Source: Tubulanus polymorphus
Lineage: Eukaryota > Nemertea > Palaeonemertea > Tubulaniformes > Tubulanidae
NCBI RefSeq assembly: GCF_964204645.1
Contig: NC_134025.1
Location: 4,593,001-4,657,000 of the forward strand
Reading direction: 5' to 3'
DNA length: 64,000 nt
This document shows, piece by piece, positions 41,201 through 50,182 of the stretch (its first letter is position 1; each line of letters starts with the position of its first letter). Under the pieces are notes generated by a model. That model searched no databases and was not told the DNA's origin. It worked only from the letters and a program-made list of their open reading frames with translations. The position numbers and the translations under genes are program-made.

Positions 41201-42294
41201 TCATCGGGTGGAGGTGGTAGTTTACATCCCCTTGTGGTAAGTACGTAGTCGTTGATATTCTTTTGGTGTGAGTCGGTTTGCATCAATTTCGTAGCTAGAT
41301 TTTCATTGCTTGTTATTTCAGAATTGCTTACGTTTGATGCCAGCTTCCGTTAGAAAACTCATCTATGAAACAGTATTATCAAACTTTACTCAACCAGATA
41401 GCTCTACAGTAAGTACCAGCTCATAATGCAGGCCGAATGTACAATAGCTTTTCTTCTTAACTTGACCAGTTAGTTAGTATGTCACAAACTTTTACTGGAC
41501 TATCAATGATGTGTAGAATTCTTTTTAATTAGGCATGGATGTTTCTGAGTGAAGCATTTGTCACAAACCCTCCACAAGTTACATCAGAGTGAGTCATAAC
41601 AATACTCTTCTAGTTTACTGATTCTTAACAGGAGAAGCCTTGAATTCTACCATGAAATGAAATATATCAATTTTTCAGGGATTGCAAATATGTTATGAAC
41701 ACTCTGTTGTACAATTATATCGTGATCAAACAGCAACAGATTGAAGAAATCATGCAAAAATTACTGAGAGTCCTTCACAAAAATGGAACTGATTTAGATA
41801 AGTAAGCATACTTTTGCCCAGGCATCTATTGTGTGATATTGTGAAGTTTTATTCATTCTTAGAGTTTCATTTAAGTACATGCGAAATAAACGTATTATTA
41901 TTATTGCCTTATGTTTGATTTTGTCATTAAAAATTTTCAGAAATCAAACTGCTGATGTCATGAAAGAATTCATTGTGCAGCACTTCAAAGCATATTCAAT
42001 CAGATTATTGAAAGTACTAGACTTATTATCAAATTGGTGTCCGTCGGTTTTGTGTTTGCTCATACAAACTCTTACTGAAGTAATCCTCTACACTGAAACT
42101 AATCGTGGAATTGATACTCAATTAAGGTATTGATCAATGAGGAGATTAATTTGAGAGTGAATCTATTAGTTTTGAATTCTAATCTAATCACAATGTTGTT
42201 GTTGTTGTTGTCTCTTCGTAGAGAGAAGTATTACTGCATTTTGCGAAAGCTAGGAAATGAAGGCCAAGTGGAGATTTCTAGATTGACGTCTTAG
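35213..42294 (+). CDS. MMS22L: MMS22L, DNA replication-repair factor (about 1033 aa recovered, 30 exons, N-terminus not found)
   Basis: Partner of TONSL in recombination at stalled replication forks. Exons: 35213-35253 (tentative), 35389-35464, 35551-35668, 36061-36139, 36297-36424, 36515-36616, 36731-36800, 36890-37008, 37394-37453, 37550-37675, 37753-37805, 37877-37936, 38044-38136, 38215-38329, 38413-38576, 38957-39093, 39192-39285, 39624-39673, 39749-39869, 39966-40049, 40128-40389, 40485-40652, 40811-40933, 41024-41116, 41195-41236, 41322-41408, 41533-41588, 41679-41801, 41941-42126, 42222-42294. All phases agree. Similarity to vertebrate MMS22L is co-linear: FCCACMKQMW; GRIFSKFHERKMKSLTEVG; LWTVMCTYMDGVQEIL; ILADVATSFTLLAQDR; QAWIRCCL; and the final helix LRKLGNEGQVEISRL. 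The vertebrate protein is about 1243 residues, so roughly 170-200 N-terminal residues are missing; their exons were not recognised upstream. Confidence 0.85.
35744..35948 (+). repeat. Dispersed repeat, copy 2 (pairs with 32355-32558)
   Basis: Second copy of the roughly 200-base repeat, in direct orientation, inside the MMS22L intron between the exons ending at 35668 and starting at 36061. It carries a partial internal duplication (GTTAAACAAATTAACATCGTTAAACAA) relative to copy 1. Confidence 0.8.
38640..38941. mobile_element. Non-autonomous foldback retroelement, Penelope-like debris, with 13-bp target duplication
   Basis: The sequence TAAGCTGACAAAT occurs at 38640-38652 and again at 38929-38941, directly flanking a 276-base insert, as expected for a target-site duplication. 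The insert is an inverted repeat: TAAGATAAAAACCCACTATC near 38655 is mirrored near 38872-38892. A long A/T arm (AAGAATTTATTTATTCAATC and its complement) and the block ACACGACGTTTC / GAAACGTCGTGT lead to a central segment. About 30 bases at the right end (CCGTTCACCACGTTTGACAG) are unpaired. The central GTTTCGATCTC...GATGATCATCAG segment resembles the hammerhead-bearing terminal repeats of Penelope-like elements. It lies within an MMS22L intron. Confidence 0.7.
38741..38771 (-). ncRNA. Hammerhead-ribozyme-like core inside the foldback element
   Basis: Read on the minus strand, CTGATGA (38765-38771) is followed by a potential helix II with ATCTC pairing to GAGAT across a TAGGGT loop, then GAAAC (38741-38745). 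This is the order of the invariant hammerhead core boxes. The two bases between CTGATGA and the helix, and the single C before GAAAC, make helix II imperfect. Helices I and III were not established, so activity is doubtful. Hammerheads are established features of Penelope-like retroelements. Confidence 0.3.
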
Positions 42295-42440
42295 TTGATC
42301 GAGCCATGGATGTTTAAACTCTAGGTTATACGACCAAATATGTTTGAAACAAAGAACTGATTGCCTGAAGAGATATTATGATGTGCAAATCCGTCTGTGA
42401 TGCATTTTTAGATAAAAGAGATACGTACCTGTACATAGTA

Positions 42441-42446
42441 AATAAA
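42441..42446 (+). terminator. Polyadenylation signal of MMS22L
   Basis: AATAAA, 147 bases after the MMS22L stop codon at 42292-42294, in A/T-rich sequence with a downstream T-rich tract. A second AATAAA near 42592 is an alternative. Confidence 0.5.
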
Positions 42447-43051
42447 TTTCCTTAAAAGTTCATTAAATGTATTTTAATTTGTTACTCTTCATCATGATTT
42501 GTCAAACCATGACAACTATCTTCATGGACACAATGACCCTGTACACAGGATTTAATTCTAGATTTATTAACAGAAATTGTAAATCCTACAAAATAAATTA
42601 GAATCTTTGCTATCAAAGATTGGCTTTCAAGATTATCCACAATGGATGCCGTGACAAATATTTTTCAGATAGCACTGATAGATCACATTTTTGTGAAAAT
42701 ATATCTCAAAGAGGGGCCTTAAATTTTTTCCATAAGTAGCACTTAGTAGTAGACTTGCTAAAAACCATGTAATTTGACTTTTGTCAGTTTCTTTGTGCAT
42801 GAATTGCTGTTAAGATATCTCGGCCTTGACAAAGTGATTATTGTGAAAACTGATCAGCTTATATTAACTAATTACTTAAGAGATTAATTAGTAAATAGTG
42901 ATTAGATTAAGCCTTTATAACTATAGTCAGTTTCATGACCAATCATCTCAAGTAGTCAAAGATGACGAGTCTTTGAGATGGCAGACGGCTAATTGTGCAT
43001 AATTTGATGCAGTCAACTGCTAATTGTCTCAATTTATCATCATGTTCTACA

Positions 43052-43059
43052 TATATAAA
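43052..43059 (+). promoter_or_regulatory. Probable TATA box of the 97-residue orphan gene
   Basis: A perfect TATATAAA stands 79 bases before the start codon at 43138, leaving room for a leader of about 50 bases. The preceding 150 bases contain repeated TAATTG/AATTG and GATGAG-like motifs that could be regulatory, but no specific factor can be named. Confidence 0.5.
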
Positions 43060-43137
43060 GGACAACGTTCAGGGAAAATGTCATTACTCATCTGCCATCT
43101 ATCAAACTAACAGATCAGCAGCTAGAATTTAGTCATT

Positions 43138-43431
43138 ATGGACCGTTCTTTATTGGAATGTTCAATCATCAGTGGATTAGATGAATCTCTGTTACTGACA
43201 CCGATAACTCCTCTAGATGGTAGTGAACTTAGCGATATCAGCAGCTGCTGGGAAGATGAAGAAAGTGTATGTTATGAAATAGACGAACCACAACTAGATG
43301 TAACAGATGAAGAATATCCTAATATGAACGCCTCGAGATTTAAGAAATATTTGCGCAGATTCGACACCTGGGAGCAACAAATAACGGCATCACCGGAATT
43401 GAGGAAAACTAAATCGTGCATTGAGAAGTAA
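43138..43431 (+). CDS. Small acidic protein of unknown function (97 aa, intronless)
   Basis: I do not recognise this protein. It is strongly acidic in the middle (SCWEDEESVCYEIDEPQL, then DEEYPN) with a short basic, probably helical C-terminal part (FKKYLRRFDTWEQQ) and no signal peptide or membrane segment. A coding role is supported by a TATA box at the right distance, codon choice richer in G/C than the flanking DNA, and a compact unspliced layout between MMS22L and the phosphonatase-like gene. TATA-driven, intronless, short acidic proteins are often inducible or developmental regulators, but that is conjecture. It could also be a fast-evolving lineage-restricted gene. Confidence 0.55.
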   Translation: MDRSLLECSIISGLDESLLLTPITPLDGSELSDISSCWEDEESVCYEIDEPQLDVTDEEYPNMNASRFKKYLRRFDTWEQQITASPELRKTKSCIEK

Positions 43432-43770
43432 TTGTGACTAACTTCCAACGATCCAAGGTGAAGTGGATTACTTTAGACTTTGAACTTCTGTGCTACTGGA
43501 ATTTGAACCGGCTATGGTATTTCAAGTTTCTATACAATATGGTGCTACGTGTATATAGCTCGTATTTGTAAATACTTATCTATATTGATCTAATATAAAA
43601 TATTCTATCTACCAACATTTTTGTTTGTATCTTTTTTGCTTTTGAGATTTTTTGATCAGTTTTTCTTGAGTCGTGGTTGGATTTCAAGTATCTATCAGAC
43701 AGAACAAGAGGACAGTTTTTAGCTTCGATCAGAACCAAAACAAATTACCTACGATTATATCTGATGGCTT

Positions 43771-43776
43771 TTTATT
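43771..43776 (-). terminator. Polyadenylation signal of the phosphonatase-like gene
   Basis: AATAAA on the minus strand, 184 bases after the stop codon at 43960. This is the nearest canonical signal in the right orientation. Confidence 0.45.
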
Positions 43777-43959
43777 CGAGAAAACACAATTACGAGTATT
43801 TAAGACAATAGTCCACTTAGAACACATGTTGAAACAGAAATAAATTCACTCGTCATGGAAATCGTAACAGGAATTACACAAACACATGATATGCACAAAC
43901 CCAAGAGAAGGTTAGAAAAATATTTGTAATTTCATAGTACAATTAACCCGTGATTAACA

Positions 43960-44805
43960 TCAAGGTTTTTCACCTTTCGAAAGACGGTGATTGATCTCAT
44001 TAACAATATCAGGCAGTTGTACAATACTGTCTATTACATAATGAGCACCACTGTTGATTAAAATCTCTTGTGCAACTGTATTGCGTTGTTTCATATCATC
44101 TTCGCTGACTTCGTTTTCTTCCTCAAAAGAATTGATATTCATGTAGTTGCTGTATCTTGAAACAGCAACTGCCCAGCATCCGGCTTCAAGAGCTTCATGG
44201 ATTGTATAAGAAGTAGCGCCAACTTTAACAACTGATTGAATAGGACTAATATCCAAAAGGCCCATACTTTTGTAAATCATATGAGGTTTTGGATGGATTC
44301 CATTGTTCACTTCATCACTGGCAACTGTAGTATTAGGATGGTAGCCTTGTTTAACGGCAGCATTTAGTAAAATATCGACCATCGAACGCGATAGACAAGT
44401 AGTGCTTCCGATCTTACAATTCAAGTCCGTCTTTAAAGAATCTATTGCTTTCGATGTACCGGGTATCAATTCACCGTATTCGTGTAGACTTTTCATAAAC
44501 ATAGGCACAAAGTCTGAATACATACTGTTAACATCAGCTTCATTAGGTAATTGACCATGTAAATCCTTCCATCTCTTCGACACGGATGGAATTTTCAATA
44601 TTTCCAAAATCTGCAAATCCATTCTTAGTCCTATTGATTTACGTACATGTTCAACACCGATCGGAACCTTGTATTTTTTGAAAAACTGGTCGAAAACTCG
44701 CGTTGTGGCAAGGGAATATTTATTTGCAGAAGTTCCGCACCAGTCGAGAATGCAGGCTTTCACCGGTCCGGTATAAATCCGGTTGTAGCGATATAGAGAT
44801 GTCAT
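43960..44805 (-). CDS. Phosphonoacetaldehyde hydrolase (phosphonatase)-like HAD protein with altered active site, 281 aa
   Basis: Similarity to bacterial PhnX runs end to end: VKACILDWCGTSANK at 16-29, the QLPNEADVNSMY segment (bacterial QLPTEADI..MY), KIGSTTCLSR at 131-140, KVGATSYTIHEA at 194-205, and NSGAHYVIDS at 251-260. PhnX splits phosphonoacetaldehyde into acetaldehyde and phosphate using Mg2+, an Asp nucleophile and a Schiff-base Lys. Here the nucleophile remains (D21) and so does the core Thr (T136). Aligning by hand to Bacillus cereus PhnX, Lys53 corresponds to M62, His56 to Q65, Tyr128 to L138, the Mg2+ ligand Asp186 to A197 and Asp190 to T201. The fold is probably kept but classical phosphonatase chemistry looks impossible, so a pseudoenzyme or a different HAD activity is likely. 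The gene is intronless and divergent from PIGN. No targeting peptide is evident. Confidence 0.85.
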   Translation of the reverse strand: MTSLYRYNRIYTGPVKACILDWCGTSANKYSLATTRVFDQFFKKYKVPIGVEHVRKSIGLRMDLQILEILKIPSVSKRWKDLHGQLPNEADVNSMYSDFVPMFMKSLHEYGELIPGTSKAIDSLKTDLNCKIGSTTCLSRSMVDILLNAAVKQGYHPNTTVASDEVNNGIHPKPHMIYKSMGLLDISPIQSVVKVGATSYTIHEALEAGCWAVAVSRYSNYMNINSFEEENEVSEDDMKQRNTVAQEILINSGAHYVIDSIVQLPDIVNEINHRLSKGEKP

Positions 44806-45783
44806 CTTGTGTGAACTGTGGTGAAACTATAGAGAAGTAGAAATATTAAAACTGACTGCAAAAAAAGTACTAATATATATATTACAAATAAGGGTAAAGG
44901 AACGAAGATTTAGAAGAGAAGAGATAGAATAGAAATTGTTGTTGTTGTCAAATTAGAGCAATTTAGGATACTTTATTGATACAAAGCACAAGAACCAACA
45001 TTAGGCCTACTTAGAGGCCCGAGGACCATCCTTATACATTAAAACATCCAGTTTCACCTTCATTAATACTTACTCGATATATGTGCAATAGAAAGTACGT
45101 CTAAACGTTCCTGTCCAGTGAACTGACGCCAACGTAGACACTTTTATATTTCCGCATGTTTCGTCGAAGAGTCATGTGACCACATGTTACATGCTACTCC
45201 AAACAGTTTCACTTCCATTTAAAGCATAGTTTACCAACCAATAATTGAAATCTAATCCCTTTATTGAAATTCTAATTGATATGTGTTCATAATTTGATCA
45301 ATAAATTAATTCTTTATTCTACAAAATACGGAAATCACATGTCATTTGCCGGTACATGTACATGTAACATATACTTCCGCATGTCGCCTCGGTTTACACA
45401 TTCTCCGCAAGAAATATAATGGTTTTCTATCTTAAAGTTGACAATCGAATTATAGGTAATTACCAATTAAATTTTCAATATGTTTCAACGTATAAGATTG
45501 TCAGTTTCGAGTGTAGACGGCTTGCAATAATCCCGCTTTAAGGACAAAAGTCTTGAAAATAGCTCTCAATCAAATTCAATTTGTTTTTATTGTATATCTC
45601 TGGACTGTGGGATTTACTGGATGATAAAACTTTGATGTTATCGACCGAACTTCCAATCGTTCAAATATTATTTCTTTTCTAATCTTTTTCAGCATTTACG
45701 ATATTCAACGTGGAAATTCAAAAAGAAAGAGGTCACTATCCGGAAAATCATCGATCAGAATATTCTGTTCATAGAAATTAAGA
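44806..45783. other. Divergent intergenic region shared by the phosphonatase-like gene and PIGN
   Basis: About 980 bases between two start codons facing away from each other. Near PIGN there is a good acceptor (TCTTTTTCAG ending 45692) followed by a 91-base leader 45693-45783, so PIGN probably has one non-coding upstream exon. No TATA box is obvious on either side. No reading frame is supported. Confidence 0.45.
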
Positions 45784-48600
45784 ATGTCAACGATACTGCT
45801 TGTGATCGTTGGGCTTCTCGTCCATTTAGTATTTTTCTACTCGATATTTGATATATATTTCACATCTCCGTTAGTACACGGGATGACGCCACAAGTCAAT
45901 ACGTTACCGAGCCCCGCGAAACGTCTCGTACTGTTCGTCGCTGATGGATTACGTGCGGATAAATTCTACGAACTCGATGAATCTGGAAACACGAGAACGC
46001 CGTTTCTTCGAAATATAGTCGAACACGACGGAGCGTGGGGAGTATCGCATACACGCGTACCTACAGAATCCAGACCGGGACATGTAGCTCTGATCGCTGG
46101 ATTTTATGAGGACGTCAGCGCTGTCGCTAAAGGCTGGAAAGAAAATCCGGTTGAATTCGATTCGGTTTTCAATGAAAGTCGATACACCTGGTCGTGGGGA
46201 AGTCCGGATATCTTACCGATGTTCTCTAAAGGTGCGACCGGTGATCATGTCTTCGCGTACACGTACCCAGCAGGAAATGAAGATTTTGCTGCGGCTGATT
46301 CTTCCAAATTAGACACTTGGGTGTTCGACAAAGTGAAAGATTTCTTCCAAAGCGCGCGCTTGAATTCCACGCTTACAAAAATGTTACAGCAAGATAAACT
46401 CATATTTTTCTTACACTTGCTCGGTATTGATGTAAATGGCCACGCTCATAGACCATATTCTAAAGAGTATCTAAAGAATATCGAGACTGTTGATAATGGT
46501 GTTGAAGAAATTGTGGCTAATTTAGAAGACTTCTTTGGACATGATGGTAAAACTGCTTACGTGGTAACTGCCGATCATGGTATGAGTGATTGGGGATCGC
46601 ACGGTGCAGGAAGCTTGAGTGAAACACTAACACCTCTGGTTGCTTGGGGTGCCGGGGTTCGCAAAGCGAGGCGTTCTGAACAAAATTTCGCGGATGATTT
46701 CGCTAAAGATTGGAGACTCGAAGGAATTGAGCGCGTCGACGTCAATCAGGCGGATATCGCGCCTCTCATGGCCAGTTTGATCGGAATTTCATACCCAGTG
46801 AATAATGTCGGAACTTTACCGGTTGAATATTTACGAACAGACAATCGTTTTAAGGCTCACAGCTTGTGGGCTAACGCCCGCCAAATGATCCAACAGTTCG
46901 AGGTGAAAAAGCTCGAAAAACGAAACAGCACATTGTCGATGTTGTTCAAGCCTTTTCATAAACTTTCGAACTCGAAGAAGATAAAACTGATGGCGTCGTT
47001 GGAAGATCTCGTGAAAGCTGAAAGGTACAGCGACGCCATTCCATTAGCGAAAGAGGTGATTGAATTGGCTTTAGAAGGATTGACGTATTATCACAATTAC
47101 GATCGGTTCTTTCTGGGCACGAGTGTCGCCCTCGGTTACGTCGGCTGGATGGGATTTATCATTACTACAATCATTAATGAACATACCGGAATACAAAAAT
47201 TCAATAACAAAGTTCGAAATGGATCGCAATTGTTGAAACTGTGCGTGCACCTAATGTCGATATTTACGGCTTGTTTTATCATTGCTCTTCTCTACGTTCA
47301 ATCACTACCGGTCCCCTATTATATCTACTGTCTGTTACCGGTGATTCTTTGTGACCTGGTTTTATGTCGAATACAAGGATTTAAAGCCTTTATTCAGTAC
47401 GCCGCGCGATATCGACAAAACCTACGCGTTTGGGTGCTCATAATCATCGGATTGTTCGGACTTGAATTACTGTTGCTTAGTTTCTTTTATCGAGAAATTC
47501 TATCGCTGATACTTTTCGGTATGGGAATCTGGCCGCTTCTGACTCCCGTTACGAAACTGGACAAGCTAGCCAGAGCTGGATGGGTGATGAGTTGTCTTTG
47601 CGTTGGGTGCTTTCCGTTGATGCCTGTTGTCGGCAGAGATCATAATTATAACTATGTATGTGCTGCTTGTATCATAGCTGTTGCCGCTTCCTTATACTGC
47701 CTGCAAAGACCCGAATGTGGAATCGCTGCCACAAAGAAAAAAATACAGGATTCGCCTGTAATGTATCTGACTATTGTCCAGATAGTCATAATGATAGCTT
47801 CTATGATGATAGTGCTGTACACTTCTCAACAAATCAAAAACAAAGAAAGTGTACTCTTTATTAGTCAATTGATAAGCTGGTCAATTTTAGGTTTATCAAC
47901 AGTACTGCCATTACTAAGTAATTTACAAATAGTGACTAGATTATTTAACATAGCTTTAGCTTTAGTACCGCCGTATTTACTATTGAGCACTGCTCACGAG
48001 GCGTTGTTCATTGTTTGTCTGTGTTTTCTGATGTATTTTTGGATGCGTATTGAAAATGCGATGTATGGCAGTAAAAGCTTGCAGGTTTATCAATATAGTT
48101 TCGTTGAAAATGATAGCATAATACAATCATCGCACCGTCCATTGGTCGCCACAGATCTGAGAAGAGCGTATTTCTTTTTGTTCTTCATTATGATGGCATT
48201 CTTTGGTACTGGAAATATCGCTAGCATAAACAGCTTTGACCCATCATCTGTTTATTGCTTTGTGACTGTGTTTAGTCCATTTACTATGGGCGGTCTCATG
48301 TTAGTTAAAATTATCATTCCATTTTTGCTTGTCACTTGTACATTTCAAGCCATTCATGTTACAATGAAAGTTCCACTAAAAAGTCTTTTTCTCGTTGTGC
48401 TATTAATGTCCGATTTTATGGCCTTGCACTTTTTCTTCCTGGTAAAGGACCACGGAAGTTGGCTTGAAATTGGCACTACCATCAGCCATTATGTTATTGT
48501 AATGTCAACGATAATTTTTTTGATGCTGTTAGTCGGCTTGGCTAGGATTTTGACAACGTTTAGTTTACGTAAGATTCCTCTGCCAAAGAAACGTCACTGA
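45784..48600 (+). CDS. PIGN: GPI ethanolamine phosphate transferase 1 (PIG-N), 938 aa, intronless coding region
   Basis: ER enzyme that adds ethanolamine phosphate to the first mannose of the GPI anchor precursor, using phosphatidylethanolamine. Residues 5-25 are an N-terminal membrane anchor. A lumenal alkaline-phosphatase-superfamily domain follows, with the metal site and nucleophile visible: FVADGLRADKFYE (D54), PTESRPGH (T94), GIDVNGHAHRP (D216, H220) and TADHGMSDWGSHG (D264, H265, H273). From about residue 445 the protein is a multi-pass membrane domain with a dozen or more hydrophobic segments, ending in the basic LRKIPLPKKRH, which resembles a C-terminal ER-retrieval signal. Length fits animal PIG-N (about 930). 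The whole CDS is one uninterrupted frame, whereas vertebrate PIGN has around 30 exons and most genes in this window are split. A downstream AATAAA at 49151-49156 may be its poly(A) signal. Confidence 0.97.
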   Translation: MSTILLVIVGLLVHLVFFYSIFDIYFTSPLVHGMTPQVNTLPSPAKRLVLFVADGLRADKFYELDESGNTRTPFLRNIVEHDGAWGVSHTRVPTESRPGHVALIAGFYEDVSAVAKGWKENPVEFDSVFNESRYTWSWGSPDILPMFSKGATGDHVFAYTYPAGNEDFAAADSSKLDTWVFDKVKDFFQSARLNSTLTKMLQQDKLIFFLHLLGIDVNGHAHRPYSKEYLKNIETVDNGVEEIVANLEDFFGHDGKTAYVVTADHGMSDWGSHGAGSLSETLTPLVAWGAGVRKARRSEQNFADDFAKDWRLEGIERVDVNQADIAPLMASLIGISYPVNNVGTLPVEYLRTDNRFKAHSLWANARQMIQQFEVKKLEKRNSTLSMLFKPFHKLSNSKKIKLMASLEDLVKAERYSDAIPLAKEVIELALEGLTYYHNYDRFFLGTSVALGYVGWMGFIITTIINEHTGIQKFNNKVRNGSQLLKLCVHLMSIFTACFIIALLYVQSLPVPYYIYCLLPVILCDLVLCRIQGFKAFIQYAARYRQNLRVWVLIIIGLFGLELLLLSFFYREILSLILFGMGIWPLLTPVTKLDKLARAGWVMSCLCVGCFPLMPVVGRDHNYNYVCAACIIAVAASLYCLQRPECGIAATKKKIQDSPVMYLTIVQIVIMIASMMIVLYTSQQIKNKESVLFISQLISWSILGLSTVLPLLSNLQIVTRLFNIALALVPPYLLLSTAHEALFIVCLCFLMYFWMRIENAMYGSKSLQVYQYSFVENDSIIQSSHRPLVATDLRRAYFFLFFIMMAFFGTGNIASINSFDPSSVYCFVTVFSPFTMGGLMLVKIIIPFLLVTCTFQAIHVTMKVPLKSLFLVVLLMSDFMALHFFFLVKDHGSWLEIGTTISHYVIVMSTIIFLMLLVGLARILTTFSLRKIPLPKKRH

Positions 48601-49903
48601 TTTATTAATGTAGACATTCAAGCTTCACAGGGGCAAAGGGCCTCTCCATTTTGATCAGTGATCTGAGTATATACCCAAAATAGATGAATGATTTACATAT
48701 ATTTTCAGAAATGCTATCATAGTGAGGTTTGTCTGTACGAACACGAGAAACCATCCATGAATACTTGTACATGTACAATGCTAATGGGCATGTATATATA
48801 TATTGTATAAAAAAAGTAGCAATACAGAAAAAGCTAGGGTTAGAAGCGATAAAATATGTACGTGTATATAAATGATGTTGATCTACTGTGTAGGATACAA
48901 TATTATGCAATGTAGAATCAGTATATCAAAACTAGATGTACGATATGCATTATTAGAACTCATTTGGGTTCATTATCTGTGATATTTGATGAAATATGGA
49001 TAGAAGTTATCATGAATTGTTTGTCTCTGAAGTAATAGATTTGTATTCACAATATCATTAAGACGAAATCACATTGTAATGTGATGAGCATTTTTATGTG
49101 TAAGGGAATTATATTTTTAAAATGGTAAATGCGCACTACACTTTTAGGACAATAAATTACTACAGAAAAAAATAGTTTGGTTGGGATTGTAGAGGGTTTC
49201 TAACTACATGTATTACATTTTTGCACATTATTTGTAACCGTTCTTAAGAGTAGGTAATTTCTTATATCGGCTGTAAAATCAACATAATTACTGTTAATAA
49301 TGTGGTACATTCTTCGTTAAGGTGTTAATTGGATACTTGCAGTACGTGGCCTGCTCTGAGAAATCTGGAGGCTGAAATGTTGTTCAATAAGCCAAAACAA
49401 CGATCTTATAGTTATCATTCAAGGAATCATGGTTTTCGCCATCCAAATCTTAACATGAAATAAATGAAAGTCTTGTATGTAGCCTACTTTTAGTATTTCA
49501 TATCATATCAATGACTTATGAGATAAAGATAAAATTTGATTTCGAAGAATCGACACTTGTTCATTGTTCAATATATCGAGGCAACGGAATTTTCTGATCG
49601 TAGCGAGGATTTTTTTCATCTTTCTTCATCTACATGTATTCCCCCAGAAAACTCAATATGGATGAGCCATTGTTAGAGGCCCACTGTCTATTGTACCCCT
49701 GGTTTCAGCGGGATGATTTTTCAGCGGGATGATTTTGCGAACTAATTCACTCCCAAATAAGAAAGGCAAAATGGCAGCTTTTAAGATCACACAGATATGC
49801 AAACATATAAGAGAAAATGTGTGATTAATTTCGCTACTTTATCATCGAAGTACGAGCTTATTCAAATCATCGTAATTAACTCAAAAGTGGAAGAGTATGT
49901 TGG

Positions 49904-49995
<92 letters not shown>

Positions 49996-50182
49996 CATGT
50001 ATATATAAGTGGTATTCGTACTAACACTGATAAGCATTTTTATGGTAATATTTAAAGTAAGCACGACTGATTTGATGATAATTCAAAATAACGTGTGGAA
50101 TTCACATGCATAATATACGTATTAACTTCATCAACATCGTTAGTTTCATGGAACGGTACATTTCGTGATTTGACCTTCGATC
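48601..50182. other. PIGN 3' UTR and intergenic region
   Basis: A/T-rich sequence without supported genes. AATAAA at 49151-49156 is the best candidate end for PIGN. The segment also holds a TA microsatellite. The channel gene on the minus strand ends at 50183. Confidence 0.45.
49907..49990. repeat. (TA)n microsatellite
   Basis: About 42 uninterrupted TA dinucleotides followed by a short imperfect TACATACATGTATATATA tail. It creates meaningless Tyr-Ile reading frames. Confidence 0.98.
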
